64,000 bases of DNA from Pseudarthrobacter sulfonivorans (GCF_024391045.1 NZ_JANFCZ010000017.1:1-64000); one strand, 5' to 3'; counted from the stretch's first letter, positions 10,171-20,432 are shown. A program made the numbers and translations. The notes: generated by a model from the letters alone, not told the origin.

Positions 10171-10188
10171 ACGACATGATTGTGTTGT
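10171..10188. promoter_or_regulatory. candidate SufR operator
   Basis: Imperfect inverted repeat ACGACA-N6-TGTTGT (5 of 6 positions match), centred 16 nt before the sufR start. The position suits autorepression. Related spacing (CAAC-N6-GTTG) is known for cyanobacterial SufR, but this is not an exact match. Confidence 0.35.
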
Positions 10189-10195
10189 GTATTCC

Positions 10196-11029
10196 ATGAC
10201 CAACGCTACTGCTGTGCCCCTTGGCGGGCACGGAGCGCCGCGCACCACCCCGGATCGCGGCCACGTCGCCGTTTCTCCGGCGGCGGACCCTGACGAGCGT
10301 ACGCGCGACCGTGTGCTCAGCGCAGTCCTGGAGCATGGTCCCGTCAGCGCCGCGGAACTTGGCGACATGCTGGGCTTCACGCCCGCGGCAGTCCGGCGCC
10401 ACCTCGACCAGCTGCACCGCAGTGGCGTGATTGAAGTCAAGCGCGTGGCCAAAGCCGGTGCCGGCGCGGGACGCCCCGCACGGCGCTACGTCTTGAGCTC
10501 ACAGGGCCAGTCCACCCTTGGCAACGACTACCTCGACATCGCCACCCTGGCGCTCAAGCAGCTCCAGGAGATGGCGGGCGTACAGGCAGTCCGCGCGTTC
10601 GCCGTCGAGCGTTTCAGCGATATGGAACGCCGCTATGCACCGGAAATCGAGCAGGCCGGGCCGGACATCACGGCACGTGCCCGGGTGCTGGCCGAGGCCC
10701 TCACCCGCGACGGGTTCGTGGCGTCAGCGGCATCCATCGAGGCCAAAGCCCCGCTTCCGGCGGCGCTGTCCAGCGTCCAGCTGTGCCAGGGGCACTGCCC
10801 CATCCAGCAGCTCGCCGCCCACTTTCCTGTCTTCTGCGACGTGGAGACCGAAGTGTTCTCCCGCCTGGTCGGCGTAGATGTGCGCCGCCTGTCCACCCTG
10901 GCGCGCGGCGGCCACGTCTGCACCACCCACATACCCACAGGCCGGCTGGCTGCAGGGGGACCCCACGTCCCGCAGGCAGCCCCCGCCAGCCTGAATGAAG
11001 TAACCAACCATCAGCAAGAAAGGCCGTGA
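10196..11029 (+). CDS. sufR: Fe-S-responsive transcriptional repressor of the suf operon
   Basis: DeoR/ArsR-like winged-helix regulator, 277 residues. The helix-turn-helix ([20 protein letters not shown]) is at residues 51-70. The C-terminal half has four cysteines, at about 197, 201, 214 and 242 (CQGHC, VFC, HVC). This fits an Fe-S-binding SufR that represses suf when clusters are plentiful. ATG 10196 is preferred over an upstream open stretch without an initiation signal. The stop codon overlaps the sufB start (TGATG), so repressor and assembly genes are translated together. Confidence 0.88.
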   Translation: MTNATAVPLGGHGAPRTTPDRGHVAVSPAADPDERTRDRVLSAVLEHGPVSAAELGDMLGFTPAAVRRHLDQLHRSGVIEVKRVAKAGAGAGRPARRYVLSSQGQSTLGNDYLDIATLALKQLQEMAGVQAVRAFAVERFSDMERRYAPEIEQAGPDITARARVLAEALTRDGFVASAASIEAKAPLPAALSSVQLCQGHCPIQQLAAHFPVFCDVETEVFSRLVGVDVRRLSTLARGGHVCTTHIPTGRLAAGGPHVPQAAPASLNEVTNHQQERP

Positions 11030-12492
11030 TGACGGACCAACTATCAGAGAAAGCGGTAGCCGAAGACACTGTGATCTCGGAGATTCTGGAAAAGAATCCC
11101 GAGCTCCACGGCATCGGCACGTACGAGTACGGCTGGTCCGACAAGAACGACGTCGGCGCCAACGCCCGCCGCGGCATCAATGACGAAGTCGTCCGTGACA
11201 TCTCGGACAAAAAGAGCGAACCCGAGTGGATGCTCGACCTTCGCCTCAAGGGCCTGAAGTACTTCGACCGCAAGCCCATGCCCACCTGGGGTGCAGACCT
11301 CTCCGGCATCGACTTCGACAACATCAAGTACTTCGTGCGCTCCACCGAGAAGCAGGCCGCCTCGTGGGAGGACCTGCCCGAGGACATCCGGAACACCTAC
11401 GAGAAGCTGGGCATCCCGGAAGCTGAGCGCAGCCGCCTCGTGTCCGGCGTGGCAGCACAGTACGAGTCCGAGGTGGTCTACCACCAGATCCGCGAGGACC
11501 TCGAGGCCCAGGGCGTCATCTTCCTGGACACCGACACCGCACTGCGCGAACACCCGGAGATCTTCCAGGAATACTTCGGCACCGTCATTCCCGTGGGCGA
11601 CAACAAATTCGCGTCCCTGAACACGGCTGTCTGGTCCGGCGGCTCCTTTGTCTACGTCCCCAAGGGCGTCCACGTGGACATCCCGCTGCAGGCATACTTC
11701 CGCATCAACACGGAAAACATGGGCCAGTTCGAGCGGACCCTGATCATCGCCGACGAGGACTCCTACGTCCACTACATCGAAGGCTGCACCGCGCCGATCT
11801 ACACCTCGGACTCGCTGCACTCCGCCGTCGTCGAAATCATCGTGAAGAAGGGCGCCCGCGTCCGGTACACCACCATCCAGAACTGGTCCACCAACGTGTA
11901 CAACCTGGTGACCAAGCGCGCCATCTGCGAAGAGGGCGCCACCATGGAGTGGGTTGATGGCAACATCGGCTCGAAGGTGACCATGAAGTACCCGGCCGTC
12001 TACCTGGTGGGCGAGCACGCCAAGGGCGAGACCCTGTCCATCGCGTTCGCCGGTGCCGGCCAGCACCAGGACACGGGCTCCAAGATGGTGCACATCGCAC
12101 CGAACACCAAGAGCTCCATCATCTCCAAGTCAGTGGCCCGCGGCGGCGGCCGTTCGGCCTACCGCGGCCTGGTCCAGGTCCGGGAAGGTGCCAAGCACTC
12201 AGCCAACACCGTCCGCTGTGACGCGCTCCTGGTGGACACCATTAGCCGTTCGGACACCTACCCGTACATCGACATCCGCGAGGATGACGTGGTGATGGGC
12301 CACGAAGCAACCGTTTCCCGGGTCAGCGAAGAGCAGCTCTTCTACCTGATGTCCCGCGGCATGCGCGAAGACGAGGCCATGGCGATGATCGTCCGCGGCT
12401 TCATCGAGCCCATTGCCCGCGAACTCCCGATGGAGTACGCACTTGAGCTGAACCGCCTGATTGAACTGCAGATGGAAGGGTCCGTCGGATAA
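11029..12492 (+). CDS. sufB: Fe-S cluster assembly scaffold SufB
   Basis: Subunit of the SufBC2D scaffold on which clusters are built. Its 487 residues match the usual length, and no intein is present, unlike M. tuberculosis SufB. The core beta-helix region [12 protein letters not shown], the conserved cysteine in [11 protein letters not shown] and the C-terminal [18 protein letters not shown] are typical. Start ATG 11029 with AAAGG 5 nt upstream; GTG 11026 is an alternative. Only 2 nt separate it from sufD. Confidence 0.96.
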   Translation: MTDQLSEKAVAEDTVISEILEKNPELHGIGTYEYGWSDKNDVGANARRGINDEVVRDISDKKSEPEWMLDLRLKGLKYFDRKPMPTWGADLSGIDFDNIKYFVRSTEKQAASWEDLPEDIRNTYEKLGIPEAERSRLVSGVAAQYESEVVYHQIREDLEAQGVIFLDTDTALREHPEIFQEYFGTVIPVGDNKFASLNTAVWSGGSFVYVPKGVHVDIPLQAYFRINTENMGQFERTLIIADEDSYVHYIEGCTAPIYTSDSLHSAVVEIIVKKGARVRYTTIQNWSTNVYNLVTKRAICEEGATMEWVDGNIGSKVTMKYPAVYLVGEHAKGETLSIAFAGAGQHQDTGSKMVHIAPNTKSSIISKSVARGGGRSAYRGLVQVREGAKHSANTVRCDALLVDTISRSDTYPYIDIREDDVVMGHEATVSRVSEEQLFYLMSRGMREDEAMAMIVRGFIEPIARELPMEYALELNRLIELQMEGSVG

Positions 12493-12494
12493 CG

Positions 12495-13781
12495 ATGACT
12501 GAAATCACTACTGAAAAGGCCCGCATCGGCGCGCCCTCGGCCCAGCCGTTTATTGACGGCTTCACGGAGGAAGGCGAAAGCCTTTCTCCGATCAACGCGG
12601 CCAACTCCAAGGCACCGCTTGCCGGCGAAGCTGTCAAGAGCCACTCCCACGGCGGCGGCGTCGGTATCCCGGACAGCTCACGCGCCGGCCGGCTGACCTC
12701 CTATAACCTGGCGGACTTCAAGCCGCTGACCGGGCTCGAAGAGGACTGGCGGTTCACCCCGCTCAAGCGCCTCCGGGGCTTGCACAGCGACGTCCTGGCC
12801 GGGGCTGCCCCCACGGTCACCGTCAGCGGCCCTGACCGGATCACGGTGGAAACCGTGGCCCGCGATGACAAGCGCATCGGTACCGCCGGCATCCCGGAGG
12901 ACCGCGTGTCCGCCAACGCCTGGGAGAACTTCAGTGAAGCCACCGTCCTCACCGTCCCGGCTGAATTCGAGGCCGACACCGAAATCACCGTCGTCATCGA
13001 AGGCACCTCAACGGATGCAGCCGCCCAGCACCTGGTGATCGTTGCGGAGAAGTTCTCCAAGTCCGTTGTGGTCCTGGAGCACCAGGGATCGGCCGTCGTG
13101 TCCGAAAACATCGAAATCGTTGTTGAAGACGGCGCCGACCTCACCGTTGTTTCGCTCCAGGAATGGAACGGGGACGCCGTGCACGCCTCCTCGCAGCAGG
13201 CAAAGATCGGCCGTGACGCCAAGCTCAAGCACGTGGTTGTCAGCCTCGGCGGCGACCTGGTCCGCGTCACGCCGTCGGCCCGTTTCACCGCTCCCGGCGG
13301 CGAAGCGGAAATGTTCGGCCTGTACTTCGCCGACGCCGGCCAGCACCTTGAGCAGCGCCTGTACGTTGACCACGCGGTGGCCAACTGCACCTCCAACGTC
13401 CTGTACAAGGGCGCGCTGCAGGGCCGCGATGCCCACGCAGTGTGGGTGGGCGACGTGCTGATCCGCAAGGAAGCCGAAGGCACCGACAGCTATGAGGCCA
13501 ACCGCAACCTGCTCCTGACGGACGGCGCCCGCGCCGACTCGGTTCCCAACCTGGAAATCGAAACCGGCCTGATCAAGGGAGCCGGCCACGCCAGCGCCAC
13601 CGGCCGCCTCGACGACGAACACCTGTTCTACCTGATGGCCCGCGGCATCCCCGAAGACGCCGCCCGTCGCCTGGTGGTCCGCGGCTTCCTGCACGAGATC
13701 ATCCAGCAGATCAAGGTCCCGGCCCTCGAAGAGCGGCTGACCGAGGCTGTTGAGCGCGAGCTCGCAGTTACGAACAACTAG
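12495..13781 (+). CDS. sufD: Fe-S cluster assembly protein SufD
   Basis: Partner of SufB in the SufBC2D complex (428 residues). The N-terminal ~200 residues are variable and acidic. The C-terminal half carries the SufB/SufD beta-helix with HAVWVGDVLIRKEAEGTDSYE and the ending LMARGIPEDAARRLVVRGF, which mirrors that of SufB. ATG 12495 follows the sufB stop by 2 nt, so the two are coupled. Confidence 0.95.
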   Translation: MTEITTEKARIGAPSAQPFIDGFTEEGESLSPINAANSKAPLAGEAVKSHSHGGGVGIPDSSRAGRLTSYNLADFKPLTGLEEDWRFTPLKRLRGLHSDVLAGAAPTVTVSGPDRITVETVARDDKRIGTAGIPEDRVSANAWENFSEATVLTVPAEFEADTEITVVIEGTSTDAAAQHLVIVAEKFSKSVVVLEHQGSAVVSENIEIVVEDGADLTVVSLQEWNGDAVHASSQQAKIGRDAKLKHVVVSLGGDLVRVTPSARFTAPGGEAEMFGLYFADAGQHLEQRLYVDHAVANCTSNVLYKGALQGRDAHAVWVGDVLIRKEAEGTDSYEANRNLLLTDGARADSVPNLEIETGLIKGAGHASATGRLDDEHLFYLMARGIPEDAARRLVVRGFLHEIIQQIKVPALEERLTEAVERELAVTNN

Positions 13782-13797
13782 ACGGCGCGGACAACAG

Positions 13798-14157
13798 ATG
13801 ACTGACCAGCCAAAGGGCGAGCTTGTTTGCAAGGTGGACGAAATCCAGCTCAAGCAGGCACTCCGGATCCTGATCGATGACTACCCTGTAGCCATCGTCA
13901 AGGACTCCATGGGGGAAATCCACGCCATCGGGGACACCTGCTCGCACGCGGACATTTCCTTGTCCGAGGGCGAAGTGGAAGGGTGCAAGATCGAATGCTG
14001 GGGCCACGGCTCCCAGTTCGACCTGCGCAGCGGCGAGCCGCTCCAACTGCCCGCTTACGACCCCGTCCCGGTGTTCGCCGTCGAGATCCATGGGGATGAG
14101 GTCTACGTGGACTTCACCAACGTCCTCAACGGCGCGCAAGCCCCGAACTTCAGCTAG
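13798..14157 (+). CDS. Rieske-type [2Fe-2S] ferredoxin
   Basis: Small soluble electron carrier of the non-haem-oxygenase ferredoxin type (119 residues). The Rieske ligands are complete: C48-S-H50 and C67-W-G-H70. It is 16 nt after sufD and before sufC, so it is made with the assembly machinery. It may deliver electrons for cluster assembly or sulfur reduction (inference). The open frame extends 16 codons upstream into sufD, but ATG 13798 is the natural start. Confidence 0.9.
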   Translation: MTDQPKGELVCKVDEIQLKQALRILIDDYPVAIVKDSMGEIHAIGDTCSHADISLSEGEVEGCKIECWGHGSQFDLRSGEPLQLPAYDPVPVFAVEIHGDEVYVDFTNVLNGAQAPNFS

Positions 14158-14244
14158 CACAGTCTTTACCCAGCAACAGAACCAAACTTCCAGACACAGA
14201 CCGCACCGGAGCCGACGAGCCCGGTGCAGAGGAGAACAAGACGT

Positions 14245-15030
<786 letters not shown>

Positions 15031-15045
15031 TTAGGACTAAACGCC

Positions 15046-15378
15046 ATGACCGAAATCAAAGCGGCCCAAACGGGCCTCGAGGATATCGAAGAGGCACTGA
15101 AGGACGTTATTGACCCGGAGCTCGGCGTAAACATCGTTGACCTTGGGCTGCTCTACGGCCTGAAGTACTCCGAGGACGACGGCGCACTGCTGATCGACAT
15201 GACCCTCACCACGGCCGCCTGCCCGCTCACCGATGTGATCGAGGAGCAGGTGGGCCAGGCCCTGGACGGGGTAGTCGATGAGTGGCGCCTGAACTGGGTA
15301 TGGATGCCGCCGTGGGGTCCGGAACGGATCACGGACGACGGCAAGGACCAGATGCGGGCCCTCGGCTTCAACATCTGA
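15046..15378 (+). CDS. sufT: MIP18/DUF59-type Fe-S assembly factor (SufT-like)
   Basis: 110-residue DUF59 protein implicated in maturation of Fe-S proteins. Family motif DPELGVNIVDLGLLY (residues ~24-38) and the conserved TTAACPL cysteine near residue 60 are present. It lies 15 nt after sufC, the exact place where other actinobacteria have sufS and sufU. It is the last gene of the operon, followed by two strong hairpins. Confidence 0.88.
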   Translation: MTEIKAAQTGLEDIEEALKDVIDPELGVNIVDLGLLYGLKYSEDDGALLIDMTLTTAACPLTDVIEEQVGQALDGVVDEWRLNWVWMPPWGPERITDDGKDQMRALGFNI

Positions 15379-15380
15379 TC

Positions 15381-15403
15381 CGCGCCGCGTCTCTTGCGGC
15401 GCG
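15381..15403 (+). terminator. short hairpin after sufT
   Basis: Eight-bp GC stem CGCGCCGC/GCGGCGCG (15381-15388, 15396-15403) with a 7-nt loop, 2 nt after the sufT stop. Confidence 0.55.
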
Positions 15404-15423
15404 GGCCCTGTTCTGGAAGACGT

Positions 15424-15472
15424 ACGACGACGGCCGGTCACCTTCTGCGCGAAGGTAACCGGCCGTCGTCGT
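15424..15472. terminator. long bidirectional hairpin
   Basis: Fifteen-bp perfect outer stem (15424-15438 with 15458-15472), one C/A mismatch, then a 6-bp inner stem ACCTTC/GAAGGT and a 5-nt loop. It lies between convergent sufT and the metallopeptidase gene and has no T-tract. Confidence 0.65.
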
Positions 15473-15542
15473 TCGTCGTCCCCAGCGGCCCCTAAGCTCG
15501 GCCAGGGAACCCCGCCGTCGTCGTCCCCACCCAATCGATGCG

Positions 15543-16427
15543 TCAGAGGCTGGGCGCCGAGAACGTGTCGCACTTGTTGATGTCGCCACTCTGGTAGCCC
15601 GTGTAGAACCACTTCTGCCGCTGTTCGCTGGAACCGTGCGTCCAGGATTCAGGGGACACCCGCGCGGTGGCCGCCTTCTGGATCCGGTCATCTCCCACCG
15701 CCGAAGCTGCGGAGAGGGCGTCGTTGAGGTCCTGCTGGGTCAACGCCTCCAGGAGCGGCTGGCCGGACTTGGGGTCCGGCTGGCTGCTTGCGTAGCGGGC
15801 CCACAGACCGGCGTAGCAGTCAGCCTGGAGTTCCACCCGCACGCCTCCGGACTCCGGTCCCTGCGGATCCTGCTGGGCGCGGTCCAGGTACCCGAGCACG
15901 TTTTGGATGTGGTGACCGAACTCGTGCGCCACCACATACTCCTGCGCGAGCGGGCCGCCGGAGGAACCGAACCGGTCAACCAACTCCTGGAAGAAACCGG
16001 GGTCGAAGTACGCGGTGGTGTCGTTGGGGCAATAGAACGGGCCCACTTCACTGGTGGCCGCACCGCAGCCGGTATTCGTGCCGCCGGTGAAGATGACCGT
16101 CTTCGGTTGCGGGTACTGTACGCCGTAGTCCTTCAGGTACGCCGGCCAGAACGCGTTGAGGCTGTTGACGGTGCCGGTGATCCGGCAGTCCAGCCGGGCG
16201 TCGGCGTCGGCGCCGGTCTTGCATGCCGGCGCCGTGCCTTGGGTCTGGTCGGGAGTGCCGGCCCCGCCGGTCAAACCCTCGAGCAGTGCCGGGTTGACGC
16301 CAAGCAGGGCTGCGATGAGCAGGATGAGCCCGCCACCGATGCCGCCGCCGACCTTGACGCCGCGGCCCATGCCGCGACGGTCCTGCACCTGGGAGGGGTC
16401 CAGCTGGGCGTTGTCATTGAAGCTCAT
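15543..16427 (-). CDS. neutral zinc metallopeptidase (YpfJ family)
   Basis: Predicted membrane-anchored zinc peptidase, 294 residues. A cytoplasmic N-terminus of about 25 residues is followed by one membrane segment (~27-45), a Gly/Thr/Gln-rich linker and the peptidase domain. The zinc motif HEFGHH is at residues 168-173, with VELQADC near 198-204 supplying a third ligand candidate. Four or more extracytoplasmic cysteines could form disulfides. Start ATG 16427 has TATTGT 6 nt upstream (leaderless type). The natural substrate of this family is unknown. Confidence 0.88.
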   Translation of the reverse strand: MSFNDNAQLDPSQVQDRRGMGRGVKVGGGIGGGLILLIAALLGVNPALLEGLTGGAGTPDQTQGTAPACKTGADADARLDCRITGTVNSLNAFWPAYLKDYGVQYPQPKTVIFTGGTNTGCGAATSEVGPFYCPNDTTAYFDPGFFQELVDRFGSSGGPLAQEYVVAHEFGHHIQNVLGYLDRAQQDPQGPESGGVRVELQADCYAGLWARYASSQPDPKSGQPLLEALTQQDLNDALSAASAVGDDRIQKAATARVSPESWTHGSSEQRQKWFYTGYQSGDINKCDTFSAPSL

Positions 16428-16433
16428 GAAGTC

Positions 16434-16439
16434 ACAATA
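16434..16439 (-). promoter_or_regulatory. -10 box for the zinc metallopeptidase
   Basis: TATTGT on the minus strand ends 6 nt before ATG 16427. Confidence 0.5.
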
Positions 16440-16474
16440 GTCCTTGCCGGAGCCGCTGAAGCGGGTGCCGCCGG

Positions 16475-16480
16475 TAAAGT
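16475..16480 (+). promoter_or_regulatory. -10 box for the acyl-adenylating enzyme
   Basis: TAAAGT ends 6 nt before ATG 16487. No Shine-Dalgarno site is needed if the message is leaderless. Confidence 0.5.
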
Positions 16481-16486
16481 TGGGGA

Positions 16487-17890
16487 ATGCCTTTTCTCGA
16501 CAAGATCCAGCGCTGGGCCGACGAGCGCCCCCACGACACAGCAGTCGTGGTTGCCGGCCGCCGGGTTCGCTGGGCTGAGCTTCGCGACGCCGCGGCAGCT
16601 TCCATCCCGGCCACCTCGGCCGTCACCGTCCTGGCCGAAATTAACTCCGTCGATTTTGTGGTCCGGTTCACCGCGGCACTGGCCGGCGAACGGCAGTGCG
16701 CTGTCCTCGATCCGGCCTGGCCGGAAGGACTTCGCCGCGAGATCAGGGAACGGCTCGACGCAGCGGCCCGGGCCGGTGCCGTCTCCGCGGCGGACGCACT
16801 GGCTGACGGGCAGCCGGAATCGACCTTCCTGATCGGCCTCACCTCCGGGACCACGTCCGTGCCCAAGGCCTTTACCCGGTCTCGGCAGTCCTGGCGGAAG
16901 TCCTTTGACGCCTCCATCGAATTCTTTGGCCTGCGCCAGGACGACGTGACGCTGGCCCCAGGACCCCTCGCGGCGAGCCTTAACCTGTACGCCCTGGCCG
17001 AGTGCCTGTACGCGGGCTCGGAGTTTCAAACCCTGCAGAGCTTCGACGTCGGTGACGTCCACGCCGCCATCACGCACGACGGCGTCACCCGCCTGGTGCT
17101 GGTACCCACCATGCTGAGGTTGCTCAGTGAGCGCGGCCTGGCCGGCGGCGTGGACGCCGCCGGGGTGCGGACCATCATCTGTGCCGGCTCAAAGCTCGAT
17201 GCGCGGACACTTGAAGCCGCGCGCCGTTGGGCACCCAACGCCACCATCTACGAGTACTACGGCGCGTCGGAACTGAGCTTTGTGTCCGGCCTGGGGCTGC
17301 CGGCCGGGAAGTTCGACGCCGGCGGCACCGGAATTGGCCGCGCGTTCCCTGGCGTGGAGGTCAGGGTGCTGGACGACGACGGCGCCAACCTGCCGGACGG
17401 CGAGACAGGCAACATCTGCGTGCGCAGCGGCATGGTGAGCAACGGCTACCTATGGGGTGACGACGGCCAGGCCCTGCGCTCCTTCGACGGGTGGCTCACG
17501 GTGGGCGACCAGGGGTACCTTGCCGACGGTGAGCTGCACATCCTCGGCCGGCGCGCGGACATGATCCTCACCTCAGGCAAGAATGTCTACCCGCACGAGG
17601 TGGAGCTGGCTCTGGCGTCCGTCCCCGGTGTGGCAGCCGCGATTGCCGCCGGCATGCCGGACGACATCCGGGGCCAGCGGGTCGTGGCGGGCGTGGTGCC
17701 CTCGCACGGCGGCATCAGCGCCACCCAGCTGAAGGCCGGGCTCGAGGGCAGCCTGTCCCGGGATAAACGCCCGGTGCAGTACTTCTCCCTGACGGAGCTG
17801 CCCACCACGGACCGCGGGAAGATCAGCCGCAACATCCTGCTGGAGTGGATCGCTTCCCACGACACACGGGTCCGTCACCTTGACCGCTGA
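16487..17890 (+). CDS. AMP-binding acyl-CoA ligase-like enzyme (YhfT-like)
   Basis: Adenylate-forming enzyme, 467 residues, somewhat shorter than typical acyl-CoA synthetases. The ATP motif GLTSGTTSVPK is at residues 117-127, with Ser where Gly is usual. YYGASE is near 260, GDQGYLADGELHILGRRADM near 344, and the catalytic lysine in TDRGKISR near 445. The next gene, a thiolase, overlaps its end by 11 nt. The pair faces bioY-bioM-bioN. In B. subtilis yhfT and yhfS lie with a bioY paralogue in a BirA-controlled operon, so a role around biotin or its pimeloyl precursor is plausible. The substrate is unknown. Confidence 0.8.
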   Translation: MPFLDKIQRWADERPHDTAVVVAGRRVRWAELRDAAAASIPATSAVTVLAEINSVDFVVRFTAALAGERQCAVLDPAWPEGLRREIRERLDAAARAGAVSAADALADGQPESTFLIGLTSGTTSVPKAFTRSRQSWRKSFDASIEFFGLRQDDVTLAPGPLAASLNLYALAECLYAGSEFQTLQSFDVGDVHAAITHDGVTRLVLVPTMLRLLSERGLAGGVDAAGVRTIICAGSKLDARTLEAARRWAPNATIYEYYGASELSFVSGLGLPAGKFDAGGTGIGRAFPGVEVRVLDDDGANLPDGETGNICVRSGMVSNGYLWGDDGQALRSFDGWLTVGDQGYLADGELHILGRRADMILTSGKNVYPHEVELALASVPGVAAAIAAGMPDDIRGQRVVAGVVPSHGGISATQLKAGLEGSLSRDKRPVQYFSLTELPTTDRGKISRNILLEWIASHDTRVRHLDR

Positions 17891-19064
17891 GCTGCTGCCC
17901 CCGGACCGGCAGCCCGTGATCGTCGCGGCCCGGCGCACCCCGGTCCGCCGGGCCAACGGGTCGCTCAAGGGCCTCCGGGCCCACCAGCTCCTCGCGCCCG
18001 TCCTGCAGCAGCTCCTCACTGACGCCAAGGTGTCCGCGGCTGAAATCTCCGACGTGGTGATCGGCAATGCCGTGGGCGGCGGGGGCAACGTTGCCAGGCT
18101 GGCCCTGCTCGAAGCCGGGCTTCCCGTCAGCGTGCCCGGCCTGACGGTTGACCGGCAGTGCGGCTCGGGCCTGGACGCGATTGTTCTCGCGGCCGGCCTG
18201 GTGGCAACGGGCGGGAACGGCGTGTACCTCGCCGGGGGAGTGGAGAGCATCAGCACCGCCCCCTTGCGGGCGTACCGGAACGACGACGGCGAACCTGAGT
18301 TCTTTGCGCGCGCCCGGTTTGTGCCCAACAGCTACGGCGACCCCGACATGGGGGTGGCTGCGGAGAACGTGGCCGCCCGCTTCGGCATCGGCCGGCCGCG
18401 GCAGGATGAGCTCGCGTTGCGCAGCCACCAGCGTGCCTTGGGCGCGGCGTCGGCGGGGCACTTCAGCGGCGAGATCACCCCGCTGGAGACACCCGACGGA
18501 ACCATCAGCGCCGATGACGGCCCCCGCCGCGGCCTGAGCCCCGCGGTCCTGAAACGGTTCCCGGCCGCGTTTGTGGACGGCGGAACCGTCACCGCCGGAA
18601 ACTCGTGCTTCGACGCGGACGCCGCCTCCGCCGTCGTGATGACTTCCCTGCTGCGCGCCCGGGAACTCGGCGTTCCCGACGGACTGCTGGTGCTGGCAAC
18701 GGACACCGCGGGAGTGGACCCGGAACTGCTGGGCATCGGCGCGGCGGTTGCCGCCGGGCGGATGCTGGCGGCCAGGGAGCTTTCCGCCGAGAGCCTGGAC
18801 CTGGTGGAGTTCAACGAGGCCTTCGCGTCCCAGACCCTGGCTTGCCTGGACCGGTTGGGCATCGATGCGGAGCGGGTGAACCTCGACGGCGGTGCGCTGG
18901 CCCTGGGCCACGCCTACGGCGCATCGGGTGCGGTGCTGGTGACCCGGCTGCTGGCCCAGGCGCGCCGCGGCGGCAACTATGGTGCGCTGGCCTTGGCCAT
19001 GATCAGCATCGCCGGCGGCATGGGGACTGCCGCCCTGCTGCGCTACGAGGCCATCGCCGACTGA
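17880..19064 (+). CDS. thiolase-like protein lacking the second catalytic cysteine (YhfS-like)
   Basis: Thiolase-fold protein of 394 residues. The acyl-accepting cysteine is present in VDRQCGSGL (residue ~98), as are NEAFA and the catalytic His in ALGHAYGASGA. The C-terminal motif, normally Cys-Ile-Gly-Gly-Gly, reads SIAGGMG with Ser376 (codon 19005-19007) in place of the general-base cysteine. Ordinary Claisen/thiolytic chemistry is therefore doubtful. TTG 17880 overlaps the ligase gene by 11 nt; GTG 17916 is an alternative start that would shorten the first strand. Partner of the preceding ligase. Confidence 0.82.
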   Translation: MTAELLPPDRQPVIVAARRTPVRRANGSLKGLRAHQLLAPVLQQLLTDAKVSAAEISDVVIGNAVGGGGNVARLALLEAGLPVSVPGLTVDRQCGSGLDAIVLAAGLVATGGNGVYLAGGVESISTAPLRAYRNDDGEPEFFARARFVPNSYGDPDMGVAAENVAARFGIGRPRQDELALRSHQRALGAASAGHFSGEITPLETPDGTISADDGPRRGLSPAVLKRFPAAFVDGGTVTAGNSCFDADAASAVVMTSLLRARELGVPDGLLVLATDTAGVDPELLGIGAAVAAGRMLAARELSAESLDLVEFNEAFASQTLACLDRLGIDAERVNLDGGALALGHAYGASGAVLVTRLLAQARRGGNYGALALAMISIAGGMGTAALLRYEAIAD

Positions 19065-19095
19065 GCCGAGCGTAACCAGGCACAACCGGCGCCCC

Positions 19096-19719
19096 TCAAT
19101 CCTCCGCGTCGCCCAGCCCGCGGGCCGCCAGGGCCTCGCCCGTTTGCCTGGCGTACGCCACGGTGGTGATAAAGACCGGCAGTACCAGCGCGCGCGGATT
19201 ACGTTCCAGCCCGCGGGCCCGCGCCGAATCCCGGACATCCGCAAACGCGCCCGCAATGTAGGGGATGCTCCGCAGCATCACGCCGATGGTCAGGGCGAAA
19301 CGCTCAGGATCGGCACCGAACCGGCGGAACGGCATCGCGAGAGACACCACGCCGTCCAGCAGCCGCTGCATGGGGGTGGTGGCCGTCAACAGGGAAGCGG
19401 CCACCACACACACCAGAATGTTCAGGACAATCCGGCCCGCGGTGGGTCCGCCCAACTGCCACCACTGGAACAGGCCGATGACCAGGAGGACCGCGAGCAG
19501 GGGCCGGACGGCGGCCAGCAGCCGGCGCGGACCCGCACCCGTCAGCAGGAAGAGCCCGCACATCACGGCCAGGACCCCGGCGGACACCAGCCAATCCACC
19601 ACCAGGAACGATGCCAGGCCGCAGCCCACCACCAGGAGGAACTTCAGCGCCAGCGGGGCCCGGTGGACGACTGAATTGCCGGGAACGTAGTTGGCGAGCA
19701 GGAAACCGTGCCCTCTCAT
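19096..19719 (-). CDS. bioN: biotin ECF transporter transmembrane protein BioN (EcfT)
   Basis: Energy-coupling T-component of the biotin importer (207 residues, about five membrane segments). The two ATPase-coupling helices end in the Ala-Arg-Gly signatures, seen as SARARGL near residue 172 and ALAARGL near 199. The ATG overlaps the bioM stop by 4 nt. Last gene of bioY-bioM-bioN. It converges on the thiolase gene with a 31-bp gap that shows no hairpin. Confidence 0.9.
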   Translation of the reverse strand: MRGHGFLLANYVPGNSVVHRAPLALKFLLVVGCGLASFLVVDWLVSAGVLAVMCGLFLLTGAGPRRLLAAVRPLLAVLLVIGLFQWWQLGGPTAGRIVLNILVCVVAASLLTATTPMQRLLDGVVSLAMPFRRFGADPERFALTIGVMLRSIPYIAGAFADVRDSARARGLERNPRALVLPVFITTVAYARQTGEALAARGLGDAED

Positions 19720-20432
19720 GGCGCAGCCAGCCCGCTGGCGGACAGCGCACGGTACCTGTCGACGGCAGCTGCCGGGCCGCCGTCGAACACGACGCGCCCG
19801 GCCTCAACCACCAGCACGCGGTCCATTTCGAGGGCCAGTTCGAGGTCGTGGGTGGACATGATGATCTGCTGCCCGAGGCCGGCCAGTGTGCGGCGGAGGA
19901 GTTCGCGGTTCCGGAGGTCCAGCAGGGTGGACGGCTCATCCAGGACAAGCACTGAAGGGTCCACGGCCAGGACGGCCGCCAGCGCCATCAGCTGGCGTTC
20001 GCCGCCGGACAGCTCGTAAATGCTCTGGTCTGCGAGGCCCAGCAGCCCGAACCGGGCCAGGGCGGCCTCGGCAAGCCGCCGCCGTTCAGTCCCGTTCCGG
20101 ACCGAGCGGCGCAGGGACAGTTCAACATCCTCGCGCCCTGTGGGCATCACCAGCTGGGAGAGCGGATCGGTAAAGACGAACCCGACCTGCCGGCGCACGG
20201 CCCGGACTGCCCGGACGGTATCGGCGCCATCCACCGTCACAGCGCCCGACGACGGCTGGACCAGGCCGTTGAGCAGCCGAAGCAGCGTTGACTTGCCGGA
20301 ACCGTTTGCTCCGATCACGCCGATGCGCCGTTCTGTCAGGTCCAGCGTGACGTCGGCCAGCAGCGTTTTGGGCGCCGGACCGGTGTCCACGGCAACGGCC
20401 ACGGACACCTGCCGGAAGGAAATTGTGGCCAT
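19716..20432 (-). CDS. bioM: biotin ECF transporter ATPase BioM
   Basis: ABC ATPase driving biotin uptake, 238 residues. Walker A GANGSGKST is at residues 41-49, the signature LSGGERQLMALA near 141, Walker B VLVLDEPSTLLD near 160, and the H-loop STHDLE near 192. It sits 6 nt after bioY and overlaps bioN, as expected for one membrane complex. Confidence 0.92.
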   Translation of the reverse strand: MATISFRQVSVAVAVDTGPAPKTLLADVTLDLTERRIGVIGANGSGKSTLLRLLNGLVQPSSGAVTVDGADTVRAVRAVRRQVGFVFTDPLSQLVMPTGREDVELSLRRSVRNGTERRRLAEAALARFGLLGLADQSIYELSGGERQLMALAAVLAVDPSVLVLDEPSTLLDLRNRELLRRTLAGLGQQIIMSTHDLELALEMDRVLVVEAGRVVFDGGPAAAVDRYRALSASGLAAP

